Source: a bacterium
GTDB lineage: Bacteria > Electryoneota > RPQS01
DNA: 64,000 nt
Direction of reading: 5' to 3'
Assembly (NCBI GenBank): GCA_023382385.1
Contig: JAHDVH010000003.1
Location: 186,001 to 250,000, forward strand
In this document: positions 1 to 8,085 of the stretch, piece by piece
Layout: each line of letters starts with the position of its first letter
Position numbering within the stretch: position 1 is the stretch's first letter
Notes under the pieces: generated by a model
Seen by the model: the letters and a program-made list of their open reading frames with translations, nothing else
Database searches by the model: none
What the model was told of the DNA's origin: nothing
Position numbers and translations under genes: made by a program

Positions 1-1
1 G

Positions 2-2116
2 TCCGGCCAGGCGATCCCCCGAGGATGGGTGTTGCTAAGAGGCAACCAGACGGTCCATGCGCTTGTCGGAGACACAACTGGACTGGGGCTGGCGCTGGAT
101 GGATTCTCGAAGTACGGAGCACCCGACATTCTGCTCGGAAATCCGGAGGCTGGGCGCGATCGCTTCTTGGCGCTGCAGTATGGGCCTCCGGCAAGCACGC
201 AGAACCCGAATCCTGGACAACTTGTCGCCCTTTTCGGAGCTTCAGACTTGTTTTCGCTTCCGGCAGATCCGCCGACACGCTGGGTCTTGATGAACGGTCC
301 CAAAGAAGCTTTCCTGGCCTCGACCAGAGGCGGTGAGCCACCGATAGGTGCCGGGACATGGGGGTTGCTGATTTCGCAGACTTACGGTATCGTCAACCTG
401 GATGGTGGCGTACCTCTGGCATACTGTAAGCTGCATGTCCCCGGCATGGAACCGCTCTTGGTGGTGTCCGAGATCAACGCGCCGACCGGCGCTGGAAGTG
501 CGGCAAGTGCATTGTTACTGCTGTGTGCTGGTACGGCCTTTCTGGTCCTTGCCTTTGGTGCCCGCAAGCCAAGTTTAACTGAATCGGCAGTTGCCAGTCA
601 ACCTGCCTATTCGCAAGATGATCAGAAGGCAACTGCGCCTGAAATCGTGACCTTTCGCCAAATCTTCCAGGCGGTCCGTACACCACTGTGCGTTGTGGAT
701 GGAAGCGGCAGAGTTCTGCGGGTGAATTCCGCTGCACGTGAGCTGTTGCGCCTGCCCAAGGGAGGCCAGCCAGACGACTCCGTAACCGTGATTGGAACCA
801 ACTTCCAAGGCTCGCTTAAAGAATTCTTGAAAGAAGCTGCCTCAACGGAATTCAAACAAGGAAGCTGGCTATTATGCCAGATGGACAAGCATTTCTTTGA
901 CGGGGAAGTGATTGCGACAAGGCTGTCCGGCACGCTTAACGAACAAGGACCAGTCGCATTGGAATTTGTCGAGCACAGCAAAGTTGAAGCGAATAACGCC
1001 CCGGTTACAAGGCCGACATCCCACGCCCTCGTTGATATGCTCAACCCGCAACCAGTCCTGCTGATTGATTCCGAGGGGAGAGTCATCTCAGGCAACAGCG
1101 CCGCTCTCGACATTTGCTCTAAGCTCGTCGACAAGCCGATGCTTCATGAGATACTTCCGGGCATTGAACAAGCAAATATTGCTGGTATTCTTGATCCGTT
1201 GCGCGCCCAGCGATTCGAAAGCCTCTTCGGGTCAAGGGTCCACGAGTTTTATCCCGTTCCTGCCGAACAAGGCACTCTCCTGTATGGGTTAAGGCGTACG
1301 GACGCGCAGTCGTTGCAGGTTGAGCTGCACCAAGCACAAGAGAACTTCAACACTCTCTGCGCGATTTCGAGTGAAGCGATACTGCTAGTGGAGCCGCGCG
1401 AATACAAGATTCTCGAGTCAAATCTGTCAGCTTCAGAGCTGTTTGGAGCCACCCATCCCGGGCTGATCGGTAAGAGTATGGACGAGTTTGCCGAGTGGCC
1501 GTGGCAGGAGGATCATCTGCGCAGCACGGTGCAATTGCAGAGAAATGACGGACAAGTTGTGCCGTGCTCCTTTGAACATGAACTCATCAAAGTGGAAGGC
1601 GAGCCCACTCTGTTAGTCGTGGTATCGCGCGTTTCGGACGAAGTCCAACAGGATGTCAGGCAACTGGCCGACTACACAACTGAACTTGCGGAGAAGCTTG
1701 CGGAGCAACTTCAGAGGGAGGCAAGCCCAGCACAAGAATCTGCTCAGATGACGGTAGGACCGGGGATGCTCGTGGTGACCAATCCCACTGTTCGGGATGT
1801 GGCAAGAAGGATGCTTGAGCACTTGGGACACAACTGCGAAGTATTCACGAATCTCGACGATGCAACCGTTTGGCTCGTCCGAAGCGACCAGCGTCCGGAA
1901 TTCGTCATCATTGACTTGGGTGATTTTGACCAGCCTGCCGATTGGGTGGAGATGCTGCGTGCTCGTTGCGGCGATGTTCCATGTGTCGGCCTTTCCGATA
2001 GCGAGAATGGTTTCCTTCCCTTCGGACCCAATGCGATACTAAACAAGCCCTTTGAACTTGAGGACATCGCAGGGAGCCTTCTGTCCCTTGAGCTTGAGGT
2101 AGTTACTCCTGATTAG
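2..2116 (+). CDS. PAS-PAS-PAS-receiver membrane signalling protein (5' end outside window)
   Basis: The reading frame is open to the left edge, so the true start lies outside; the first in-window start would be GTG at 29. One membrane segment lies at about 491-560 (Leu/Ala-rich, followed by GARKP). Three PAS-like segments follow, each opening with a variant of 'P-hydrophobic-hydrophobic-V/I-D-x-x-G-R-V' (about 650-960, 1030-1260 and 1330-1640). A receiver-like domain occupies about 1750-2100. It keeps the phospho-acceptor motif (VIIDLGDF) and the conserved lysine (LNKPF), but the acidic pair at the end of its first strand is replaced by T-N (LVVTNP). No histidine-kinase H-box, ATPase, GGDEF or helix-turn-helix is visible. 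It probably senses a signal and passes it on through protein contacts, or has lost phosphotransfer. The missing N-terminus might hold another module. Confidence 0.75.
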   Translation, partial: SGQAIPRGWVLLRGNQTVHALVGDTTGLGLALDGFSKYGAPDILLGNPEAGRDRFLALQYGPPASTQNPNPGQLVALFGASDLFSLPADPPTRWVLMNGPKEAFLASTRGGEPPIGAGTWGLLISQTYGIVNLDGGVPLAYCKLHVPGMEPLLVVSEINAPTGAGSAASALLLLCAGTAFLVLAFGARKPSLTESAVASQPAYSQDDQKATAPEIVTFRQIFQAVRTPLCVVDGSGRVLRVNSAARELLRLPKGGQPDDSVTVIGTNFQGSLKEFLKEAASTEFKQGSWLLCQMDKHFFDGEVIATRLSGTLNEQGPVALEFVEHSKVEANNAPVTRPTSHALVDMLNPQPVLLIDSEGRVISGNSAALDICSKLVDKPMLHEILPGIEQANIAGILDPLRAQRFESLFGSRVHEFYPVPAEQGTLLYGLRRTDAQSLQVELHQAQENFNTLCAISSEAILLVEPREYKILESNLSASELFGATHPGLIGKSMDEFAEWPWQEDHLRSTVQLQRNDGQVVPCSFEHELIKVEGEPTLLVVVSRVSDEVQQDVRQLADYTTELAEKLAEQLQREASPAQESAQMTVGPGMLVVTNPTVRDVARRMLEHLGHNCEVFTNLDDATVWLVRSDQRPEFVIIDLGDFDQPADWVEMLRARCGDVPCVGLSDSENGFLPFGPNAILNKPFELEDIAGSLLSLELEVVTPD

Positions 2117-2136
2117 TTGAGCTGTTCCGCTTTATT

Positions 2137-2167
2137 GAGAGCGCCTCCACGGAGGCGCTCTCTTTTT
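2137..2167 (+). terminator. Intrinsic terminator after the PAS-receiver gene
   Basis: A 12-base perfect inverted repeat (gagagcgcctcc / ggaggcgctctc) is followed by a run of five T, 20 bases past the stop codon. The rest of the gap up to the next gene at 2435 (about 270 bases, AT-rich) shows no clear promoter or RNA gene. Confidence 0.85.
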
Positions 2168-2434
2168 GTGCCGTTGCCTCCACATTCGGTTCACTGGATA
2201 GAATTTTTCGCAAGAGTTTGGGTCAGAAATTCCCAAGTTTGCCCGCAATTCTAATGAGTTAAATCGTTATCTCATGAGAGTTTCACATAGCACTAACGAC
2301 CCCCTTTGTGAACGCGTTCACTTGCTTTAGCACCGTTTTGTCATTATCTTTCAGTTTGTAGTTTTTGGCACGTGGGACAGAGAAGTTGCTCCAAACGGTG
2401 TTTTTTCTGAAGTTATTCTGAAGAGGTGAAAGAG

Positions 2435-5400
2435 ATGCGACAGTTGCGTGTGCTTTGGGTGCTGGCCGCTTTGTGCTGGGCTGCGATGCCCGTGCTTGCA
2501 CAGAGTTTTGGCGACGTTGTTATCACGGAAGTTATGTATGACGATACGGCGTCAACAGACGCAGAATGGGTCGAGATCCGTAACACGACCGCCGCGCCGA
2601 TTAACATTGGCGGTTGGGTTCTCATCGATGACAATGTCTATCCCGCAGACGGGGGCGAAGGAGGAATCCGAGTACCTGACGGCACAATGATTGGCGCAGG
2701 CGCGTATCTTGTCTTGACGAAAGAAACTTCAACTGGTTTGCCGAACGTCGTTGTTTGCACTCAGTATATCGGCAGTTTCACGCTGGGCAACGCAGGGGAC
2801 AATCTTGCGCTCTATACCGCGCAAACCGGCGGAACATTGATAGACGGTTCACTTACGGTGCAGTATCCCGACCTTACTCTTACGATAGGCAACTCAATTG
2901 AAAAGTGTAACGTCAATGCAACGTGGAGCGGCAGTCCCACCGACTGGATCGAATCAACAACTGTCTACTCTCCGACGGGACGCTATCGCAACTGTACTCC
3001 CGGTGCGGCAAACACGCCGTGCAGCGGTGGAGATGTCACTCCTCCTGCATTAGTGAGCGTTACAGTTATCTCAAACACGCAACTGGACGTTCTGTTTGAT
3101 GAACCCGTTCTACAGACTGTTGCTGAGACTGAGGCGAATTACTCCGTCAATAACGGAGTGGGGTCGCCTACGCTTGCGCTTAGGGATCCGGGAAATACTG
3201 CGCTTGTGCATCTCACTTTTTCAGCAATGTCGCCCAATACATATACGCTGACAGTCCTGACGATTGAAGATCTTGCGAGCAATGTGGCGAACAATCTGAC
3301 GCGCAATTTCACAGTCGTTGGGGCTGCTACAAATGCCGTTGTCATTACCGAAGTCATGTATGACGACATCAATGCCGGTGCGGTACCTGATGCCGAGTGG
3401 GTAGAGATCTACAACACCACCGGTTCGCCCATTAATATCGGTGGTTGGGTTCTGACGGATGACAATGTCTATCCGGCCGTAACGGAAGGCGCGCTTTACA
3501 TACCGGCAGGGACAATCATCAACCCCGGTCAGTATCTCGTTCTTACGAAGGTAGCACTTCCTGAAATCGCAAACGAAATCGTTTGTGCGGATTCCTCGGG
3601 CGGTTGGGGACTGAATAATAATGGCGATAACCTTGCCATCTTCACTGCGCTCACGGGAGGAACGCTCGTTCACGGATCTCTCACTGTAAACTATCCGGAC
3701 TTGGCAGGCACGAACGTCGGCAATTCGATAGAAGTCTGCCTGAACGATGTGGGCCTTAACTGGGAAAGCGTGCAGTGGTATGAGTCCGCGAGTGCCTTCA
3801 ATGCAGGACCTTACTTGAACTGCACCCCGGGAGCCGCTCCGTCGATTTGCGTGCCCGATGTGACTCCCCCCGTCTTGCTCTCCGCAACGCTTGCCTCACC
3901 GAATCAAGTTGACGCGTTGTTTGATGAGGCTCTTAATCCAGCGACAGCAAATCTTGCGACGAACTACAGCGTAGATAACGGCGTTGGCAACCCGACGACT
4001 GCTGTGCTGCAAGGTGATAATAGCACCGTGCGGCTGACTTTTGGCGCGGCTCTTTCGCCTAATCTCTACACCCTGACGGTAAACAACGTGCAGGATGTTG
4101 CAGGAAACACAGTCGCGCCGAACAGCACGGCACAATTTGAGGTCATGGGTTCAAACTATGATATCATTTTCACAGAAGTCATGCCCAACCCGAACTTCGC
4201 AGGGAGTGCCGATAGCTTGGGAGAGTGGTTTGAAATTTACAATCGCGGCGCCGTTGCCGTTAATCTTGCTGGTTGGGTAATCTCCGACAACAACGGTTCC
4301 GACACTCTTGAAGGCAATCCCGTTGTTTCCGCAGGTGGCTACTTTGTCTTCTGTTCAAACGGAGATAGTGCAACGAACGGAGGAGTTCCCGAAAGCTACG
4401 CCTACCGTTACGGGCTTTCAGGTTGGGGACTTGCTTTGAATAATACGTCTGAAACTCTAAGCCTGCGTGACGCTTCGAACACTACCGTTGCTTCCGTTAC
4501 TTACGGGGGTCTACCCTTTACAGCTGGAGTAAGCGCACAGTTGACGAACACGACCTTGGATCCGGCAAACCCCGCGAACTGGTGCGCCGCTACAACGTCT
4601 TGGAGTGGCGCAAACAACGGAGATCGCGGAACACCCGGAGCAGCTTCGATATGTGGAGTGCCGGCTGAACCTGACACAGTTACAATTTGTCAGATCCTGC
4701 AGCGCGACACGTGCGGCGTGCCCGTGTGGAACGATTCGCTGCTCGTGACGTATGGTGTGGTGACTTATCGGGACTCGTGCCGCAGAAATCTCTACGTCGA
4801 GTCCAACGGCTGTGCGGTTCTTGTATTCGGATCGGCCGCTCAAACGAACATGATCGGAGCCGCACGCCTGCCGTTGCCAGGTGACTCTGTCCGTATTCGA
4901 GGTGCGTTGGATCACTTCGCAGGTCTGACAGAGTTTTCTCAGTTTGCAGTAGAAGCCGCTTCTGTAACGTTCATTTCTGAGGGGCACTCGATTCCTGCGC
5001 CTGTTCAGATTCCAGCGAACATCGTCTCCCAAGCGGCAGCAGCATGCGCGCCAGAAGACTATGAGTCACGCCACGTGACGGTCAGTAACGTGACGTTTGT
5101 TGAAGTCGGAACCTTTGCCGCAGGCGTTAACTATCACCTTGTAAGCGGAATGGACACTGTGCAGTTCCGCGTCAATATCTGCGATACCTTGGTTGGAGAC
5201 TCAATTCCCGTTGGGGCGATCAATTTGACTGGAATCCTCGCGCAGTATGACACGTCCGGTTGTTACTGTCAAGAGTATCAGATCATGACGGGCAGAATCG
5301 CACCGTTTGAGGATGCTCAGTGCGGAGTCCCGATTGAAGTTACCGCCATTCGCCTCGCTGCGTTAAATCAGGTGCAGCTTCGCTGGAGCGCACCGCAGGG

Positions 5401-5569
5401 CAACGACTGTGGCTGCTACAACGTTTGGTATGCCACGGCCTCTGAACCGGTCTTTCCGCTGGACTATACGTTATTGACGCTCACACCGATTTCCGCAACG
5501 CAGTACACGGATGACATTTCGGCAGCAAATCGACGAATCTATGTCGTAACCGGTGTGCCTTGCCCGTAA
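2435..5569 (+). CDS. Secreted protein with three lamin-tail (LTD) domains
   Basis: A Sec signal peptide ends near VLAQ. Three LTD-type beta-sandwich domains follow, each opening with a variant of 'ITEVMYDD...EWVEIYN' and holding an N-I-G-G-W-V-L or N-L-A-G-W-V-I core (about residues 25-195, 295-480 and 570-740). The first two are each followed by a Big/SbsA-like module starting DVTPP. An OB-fold-like region (about 750-950) comes next, then a fibronectin-III-like tail ending RRIYVVTGVPCP. There is no NYPNPFN sorting domain. LTD plus OB-fold architecture is known from extracellular nucleases, but no nuclease domain is visible, so an adhesin or surface-scaffold role is inferred. The start chosen is ATG 2435, with the purine-rich aggtga just upstream; an in-frame GTG lies at 2426. 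The gene stands alone between two terminators. Confidence 0.85.
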   Translation: MRQLRVLWVLAALCWAAMPVLAQSFGDVVITEVMYDDTASTDAEWVEIRNTTAAPINIGGWVLIDDNVYPADGGEGGIRVPDGTMIGAGAYLVLTKETSTGLPNVVVCTQYIGSFTLGNAGDNLALYTAQTGGTLIDGSLTVQYPDLTLTIGNSIEKCNVNATWSGSPTDWIESTTVYSPTGRYRNCTPGAANTPCSGGDVTPPALVSVTVISNTQLDVLFDEPVLQTVAETEANYSVNNGVGSPTLALRDPGNTALVHLTFSAMSPNTYTLTVLTIEDLASNVANNLTRNFTVVGAATNAVVITEVMYDDINAGAVPDAEWVEIYNTTGSPINIGGWVLTDDNVYPAVTEGALYIPAGTIINPGQYLVLTKVALPEIANEIVCADSSGGWGLNNNGDNLAIFTALTGGTLVHGSLTVNYPDLAGTNVGNSIEVCLNDVGLNWESVQWYESASAFNAGPYLNCTPGAAPSICVPDVTPPVLLSATLASPNQVDALFDEALNPATANLATNYSVDNGVGNPTTAVLQGDNSTVRLTFGAALSPNLYTLTVNNVQDVAGNTVAPNSTAQFEVMGSNYDIIFTEVMPNPNFAGSADSLGEWFEIYNRGAVAVNLAGWVISDNNGSDTLEGNPVVSAGGYFVFCSNGDSATNGGVPESYAYRYGLSGWGLALNNTSETLSLRDASNTTVASVTYGGLPFTAGVSAQLTNTTLDPANPANWCAATTSWSGANNGDRGTPGAASICGVPAEPDTVTICQILQRDTCGVPVWNDSLLVTYGVVTYRDSCRRNLYVESNGCAVLVFGSAAQTNMIGAARLPLPGDSVRIRGALDHFAGLTEFSQFAVEAASVTFISEGHSIPAPVQIPANIVSQAAAACAPEDYESRHVTVSNVTFVEVGTFAAGVNYHLVSGMDTVQFRVNICDTLVGDSIPVGAINLTGILAQYDTSGCYCQEYQIMTGRIAPFEDAQCGVPIEVTAIRLAALNQVQLRWSAPQGNDCGCYNVWYATASEPVFPLDYTLLTLTPISATQYTDDISAANRRIYVVTGVPCP

Positions 5570-5590
5570 CTGCCCGTCCTGTTTAAGCAA

Positions 5591-5624
5591 AGGCAGTCCG
5601 GAACCAAATTCCGGACTGCCTTTC
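5591..5624 (+). terminator. Intrinsic terminator after the LTD protein gene
   Basis: A 13-base inverted repeat (aggcagtccggaa / ttccggactgcct) with a five-base loop is followed by T-rich sequence, 21 bases past the stop. Confidence 0.85.
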
Positions 5625-5680
5625 TATTTGAATTTACTGGACTTGCTGAAAAGTTGAACATGTCATGTCAACCTAAAGCA

Positions 5681-5697
5681 TTGGCACAAGGCTTGCT
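5681..5697 (+). promoter_or_regulatory. Sigma-54 (-24/-12) promoter of flgB
   Basis: TTGGCAC, five bases, then TTGCT matches the sigma-54 consensus (TTGGCACG-N4-TTGCW) in both blocks and in the spacing between the invariant GG and GC. The predicted start near 5707 leaves only about 20 bases before the flgB ATG, just enough for the AAGGGAG ribosome site at 5711-5717. A GTTGA...TCAAC inverted repeat begins at 5653, inside the region where an enhancer protein could bind. Confidence 0.7.
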
Positions 5698-5726
5698 ATT
5701 TGAAGTGTCGAAGGGAGAACACTCGT

Positions 5727-6158
5727 ATGTCAGATAATCTGATTCAAAACTTTCTGGTAGGTCAAAATCCGACGGTTGGGACGCTTAAGGCCGTCTTGGA
5801 TGCACAGGCTACGCGGCAACGAGCCCACTCGCAGAACATCGCGAACGCCGAGACGCCTGGTTATCAACGGGTACGCGTGGAGTTTGAAGATCAGCTTCGA
5901 CAGCAGCTCGACGGTGATAGTCAGAAACTTGCTCGCAGCAACGAGCGTCACCTTCCTGCCAGTGGAGACGCGGGAGATCTTGCTCCGCGCATCACGCGTG
6001 AACAGATCCCTGAAGACGTGACAGGAGTGAATGGCGTGAGCATTGAAGAAGAGATGGCAGAAATGGCGGAGACCCAATTGCGCTACTTAACGGCGCTCGA
6101 ATTGCTCAAGCGTCGCTACAATGGAATGAAGGAAGCGATTACCGGAAATCCGCGCTAA
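5727..6158 (+). CDS. flgB: Flagellar basal-body rod protein FlgB
   Basis: The 143-residue product matches FlgB in length and in its diagnostic N-terminal motif, here SQNIANAETPGYQ (residues about 33-45; family form 'ANIANADTPGY'). FlgB forms the proximal rod of the flagellar basal body in the periplasm and is exported by the flagellar type III apparatus. The C-terminal half has the usual amphipathic heptad character (EEEMAEMAETQLRYLTALELL). ATG 5727 was chosen because it follows AAGGGAG by nine bases; a TTG nine codons earlier would put extra residues before the conserved region. The gene is alone. In most bacteria flgC and fliE follow directly, but here a terminator and a converging tyrA follow. 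The upstream sigma-54 promoter fits flagellar regulation. Confidence 0.88.
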   Translation: MSDNLIQNFLVGQNPTVGTLKAVLDAQATRQRAHSQNIANAETPGYQRVRVEFEDQLRQQLDGDSQKLARSNERHLPASGDAGDLAPRITREQIPEDVTGVNGVSIEEEMAEMAETQLRYLTALELLKRRYNGMKEAITGNPR

Positions 6159-6178
6159 TTGTCTGCTCATTGAATAAG

Positions 6179-6207
6179 AATCGCCCGCATATGCTGCGGG
6201 CGATTTC
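6179..6207. terminator. Bidirectional terminator between flgB and tyrA
   Basis: An inverted repeat (aatcgcccgca / tgcgggcgatt) lies between the convergent genes flgB and tyrA. It is followed by pyrimidine-rich sequence on the plus strand and AT-rich sequence on the minus strand. Confidence 0.75.
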
Positions 6208-6226
6208 TCTCTCTTAAGTGGACTCT

Positions 6227-7414
6227 TTAATCGCGAAGCATCGCCGTATAGCCATGCTGTTTGAGAATCTGGATAGCGCTGCGAGCATCAGATTGCGATT
6301 CCAAACTTACTCGCAGAACTCCGCCGTGACGCTCACGGCTGTGGAGCATTCCGATGTCCCTAATATTGATATTATGCTCGGCAAGCAGTCCGGCGATGCG
6401 AGCAAGCGTTCCGGGGCGATCGGGCACGATGACGGTCAACTCGGACTGAGAATCCCAATCGCCCGGCCTTTCCCGTGCAAGTTTTCGTTGGAACGAATAG
6501 GCTCTCTGCCAGACCTCATCGAGTTTTCCGGCCTCAAACAGTTTTCGAATCTCTTCAAAGTGCGAGCAGAACGAATCAAGCGCCCGCTTTGTCTCGTCGA
6601 GGTTTGCTGCAAGCACAGACTCCCAGGCTGAAGCAGGCAAAGCAGAAAGCGCGGTCATCGTCTGGAAGTGACCTGTTGCGAGCTTCTGAGCTAAAGGTAT
6701 CTCTCGACTGACAACCGCAAGCCAATCTGTCAGGGCAAGAGCAAAAACCAACGGCATATGGGTGGTCGCCGCCGTGATTCGGTCGTGCGACTCAGCGTCT
6801 AGGATTATGGGAAAAGCGCCGAGCATGCGAATCCACCACTTCAGTGCGCCAAGGCGCTCGTCCGGCACGCCTTCAGGCGGCGTCAAGAGCCAGTACGCGC
6901 TGGCAAACAGATCGGGGTTTGCGTTCGCTATTCCTTGTCGATGACTTCCCGCCAACGGATGCCCGCCAATGAAGACACCACGGGCACCACTCGTGTCTTG
7001 TGCGAGGTTCATCAGCTTGGACTTGGCACCTGTTGTGTCCATGATGACTGAGTCGGGAGAACAAGTGCGAAGAATGGTCGGTAGTATTTGCTCAACTTGC
7101 GACAAGTCCATGGCAAGCACAACCAGTTCCGCGCCAGTCAGAGCTTCCGCTATATCGCCTGCGCCATGATCAATGGCGCCGCGCATCAAAGCCTCTTCCA
7201 GAACGTCCTGCTTGTCATAGCCCACGATGGAACCGGTGAAACCCATCGCTTTGAGCTTCAGCCCAATGGATCCACCGATCAGTCCAACACCCAGCAACGC
7301 AATCTTTCGAAAATCGTGGTGCAAGAGTTCCAGCGGATCGGGAAGTGTCAGCTCCACTAATTCCGCGTCACTTGCCGGTGTGGGCTCCATGGAAGTCATG
7401 CGTTTTCTGCTCAT
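6227..7414 (-). CDS. tyrA: Prephenate dehydrogenase with C-terminal ACT domain
   Basis: This enzyme oxidatively decarboxylates prephenate to 4-hydroxyphenylpyruvate with NAD(P)+ in tyrosine synthesis. The dinucleotide-binding glycine motif GVGLIGGSIG is near residues 42-51, and the family motif GGHPLAGSHRQGI at about 149-161 carries the substrate-side histidines. The all-helical dimerisation domain follows. The last 75 residues begin LTVIVPDRPGTLARI, an ACT domain that usually mediates feedback control by tyrosine. The 395-residue length fits dehydrogenase plus ACT. Its start is ambiguous, since in-frame ATGs also lie at 7399 and 7390. It is about 245 bases from sufU, beyond the sufU terminator, so it is probably transcribed separately. 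Confidence 0.93.
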   Translation of the reverse strand: MSRKRMTSMEPTPASDAELVELTLPDPLELLHHDFRKIALLGVGLIGGSIGLKLKAMGFTGSIVGYDKQDVLEEALMRGAIDHGAGDIAEALTGAELVVLAMDLSQVEQILPTILRTCSPDSVIMDTTGAKSKLMNLAQDTSGARGVFIGGHPLAGSHRQGIANANPDLFASAYWLLTPPEGVPDERLGALKWWIRMLGAFPIILDAESHDRITAATTHMPLVFALALTDWLAVVSREIPLAQKLATGHFQTMTALSALPASAWESVLAANLDETKRALDSFCSHFEEIRKLFEAGKLDEVWQRAYSFQRKLARERPGDWDSQSELTVIVPDRPGTLARIAGLLAEHNINIRDIGMLHSRERHGGVLRVSLESQSDARSAIQILKQHGYTAMLRD

Positions 7415-7607
7415 CTTTTCAGTATTCGTTCAACGCCCACTCGTAAGGGGGCCGTTACGTCTGCGTCTAAGCAAATCACCAGTCTGCTTTCCTATTATTC
7501 CAAGCTAATTGTGGATAGAGTTGCAAAACGTGGGCCATGTATATTAAAAAGCAAATATAACACATCCTATAGCAGATTGCAACGGGCGAACAGTCAAGGC
7601 AGGCAAC

Positions 7608-7637
7608 AAAAAAGAATGCCTTTCTAAGGGCATTCTT
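7608..7637 (-). terminator. Terminator of the suf operon
   Basis: Read on the minus strand, aagaatgcc / ggcattctt forms a nine-base stem followed by six T, 23 bases beyond the sufU stop. The remaining gap up to tyrA is AT-rich and should hold the tyrA promoter, but no consensus hexamers stand out. Confidence 0.85.
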
Positions 7638-7659
7638 CGGCAAATATAGTGGTAAATAT

Positions 7660-8085
7660 CTATTTTTTTGTAATTTGATTCACCGCTTCTTCCATGGTAG
7701 TCCATGCCAGAGTCGCGCACTTCACGCGTACAGGCAATTGCGCGACACCGATCAAGGATGCCATGTCATTCATCGACTCACCCGCAGGCTCTTCGCCTTC
7801 ACGTATAAGGTGGCGGAATTGGCTTATCCGCTCCTGCACTTCCTCAATGGTCCGACCCTTTAGGTCTTCCGTGAGCATGGAAGCACTCGCCATGGAAATC
7901 GCACATCCGTTGCCTTCGAATGTGATGTCGCTCACCAAGCCGTTCTCGAGCCTCAAATGCAAGACGATTTCATCACCACACAAAGGGTTCTTGCCTTCGA
8001 CACTGATCGTTTCATCAGGCAACTTCCCTTTATTCCGTGGAAGGCGATAGTGATCAAGCAGGATGTCACTATAGAGATCGTTCAT
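7660..8085 (-). CDS. sufU: Fe-S cluster assembly scaffold/sulfur-acceptor SufU
   Basis: The 141-residue product has the SufU/IscU pattern: NPLCGDE (Cys36, Asp38), GNGCAIS (Cys61) and VKCATLAW (Cys near 122). These three cysteines and the aspartate bind zinc or a nascent cluster. The SufU insertion between the second and third cysteines is present, separating it from IscU. In SUF systems without SufE, SufU receives persulfide sulfur from SufS. The ATG overlaps the sufS stop (ATGA), so the two are translationally coupled. No sufE-like gene is visible in the window, which fits SufU as the partner. Confidence 0.93.
   Translation of the reverse strand: MNDLYSDILLDHYRLPRNKGKLPDETISVEGKNPLCGDEIVLHLRLENGLVSDITFEGNGCAISMASASMLTEDLKGRTIEEVQERISQFRHLIREGEEPAGESMNDMASLIGVAQLPVRVKCATLAWTTMEEAVNQITKK

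Noticed and set aside
2340-2400. TTGGCACG at 2364 as part of a sigma-54 promoter for the LTD gene
   Set aside because: The matching TTGCT lies 13 bases downstream instead of four, so the required spacing is absent.
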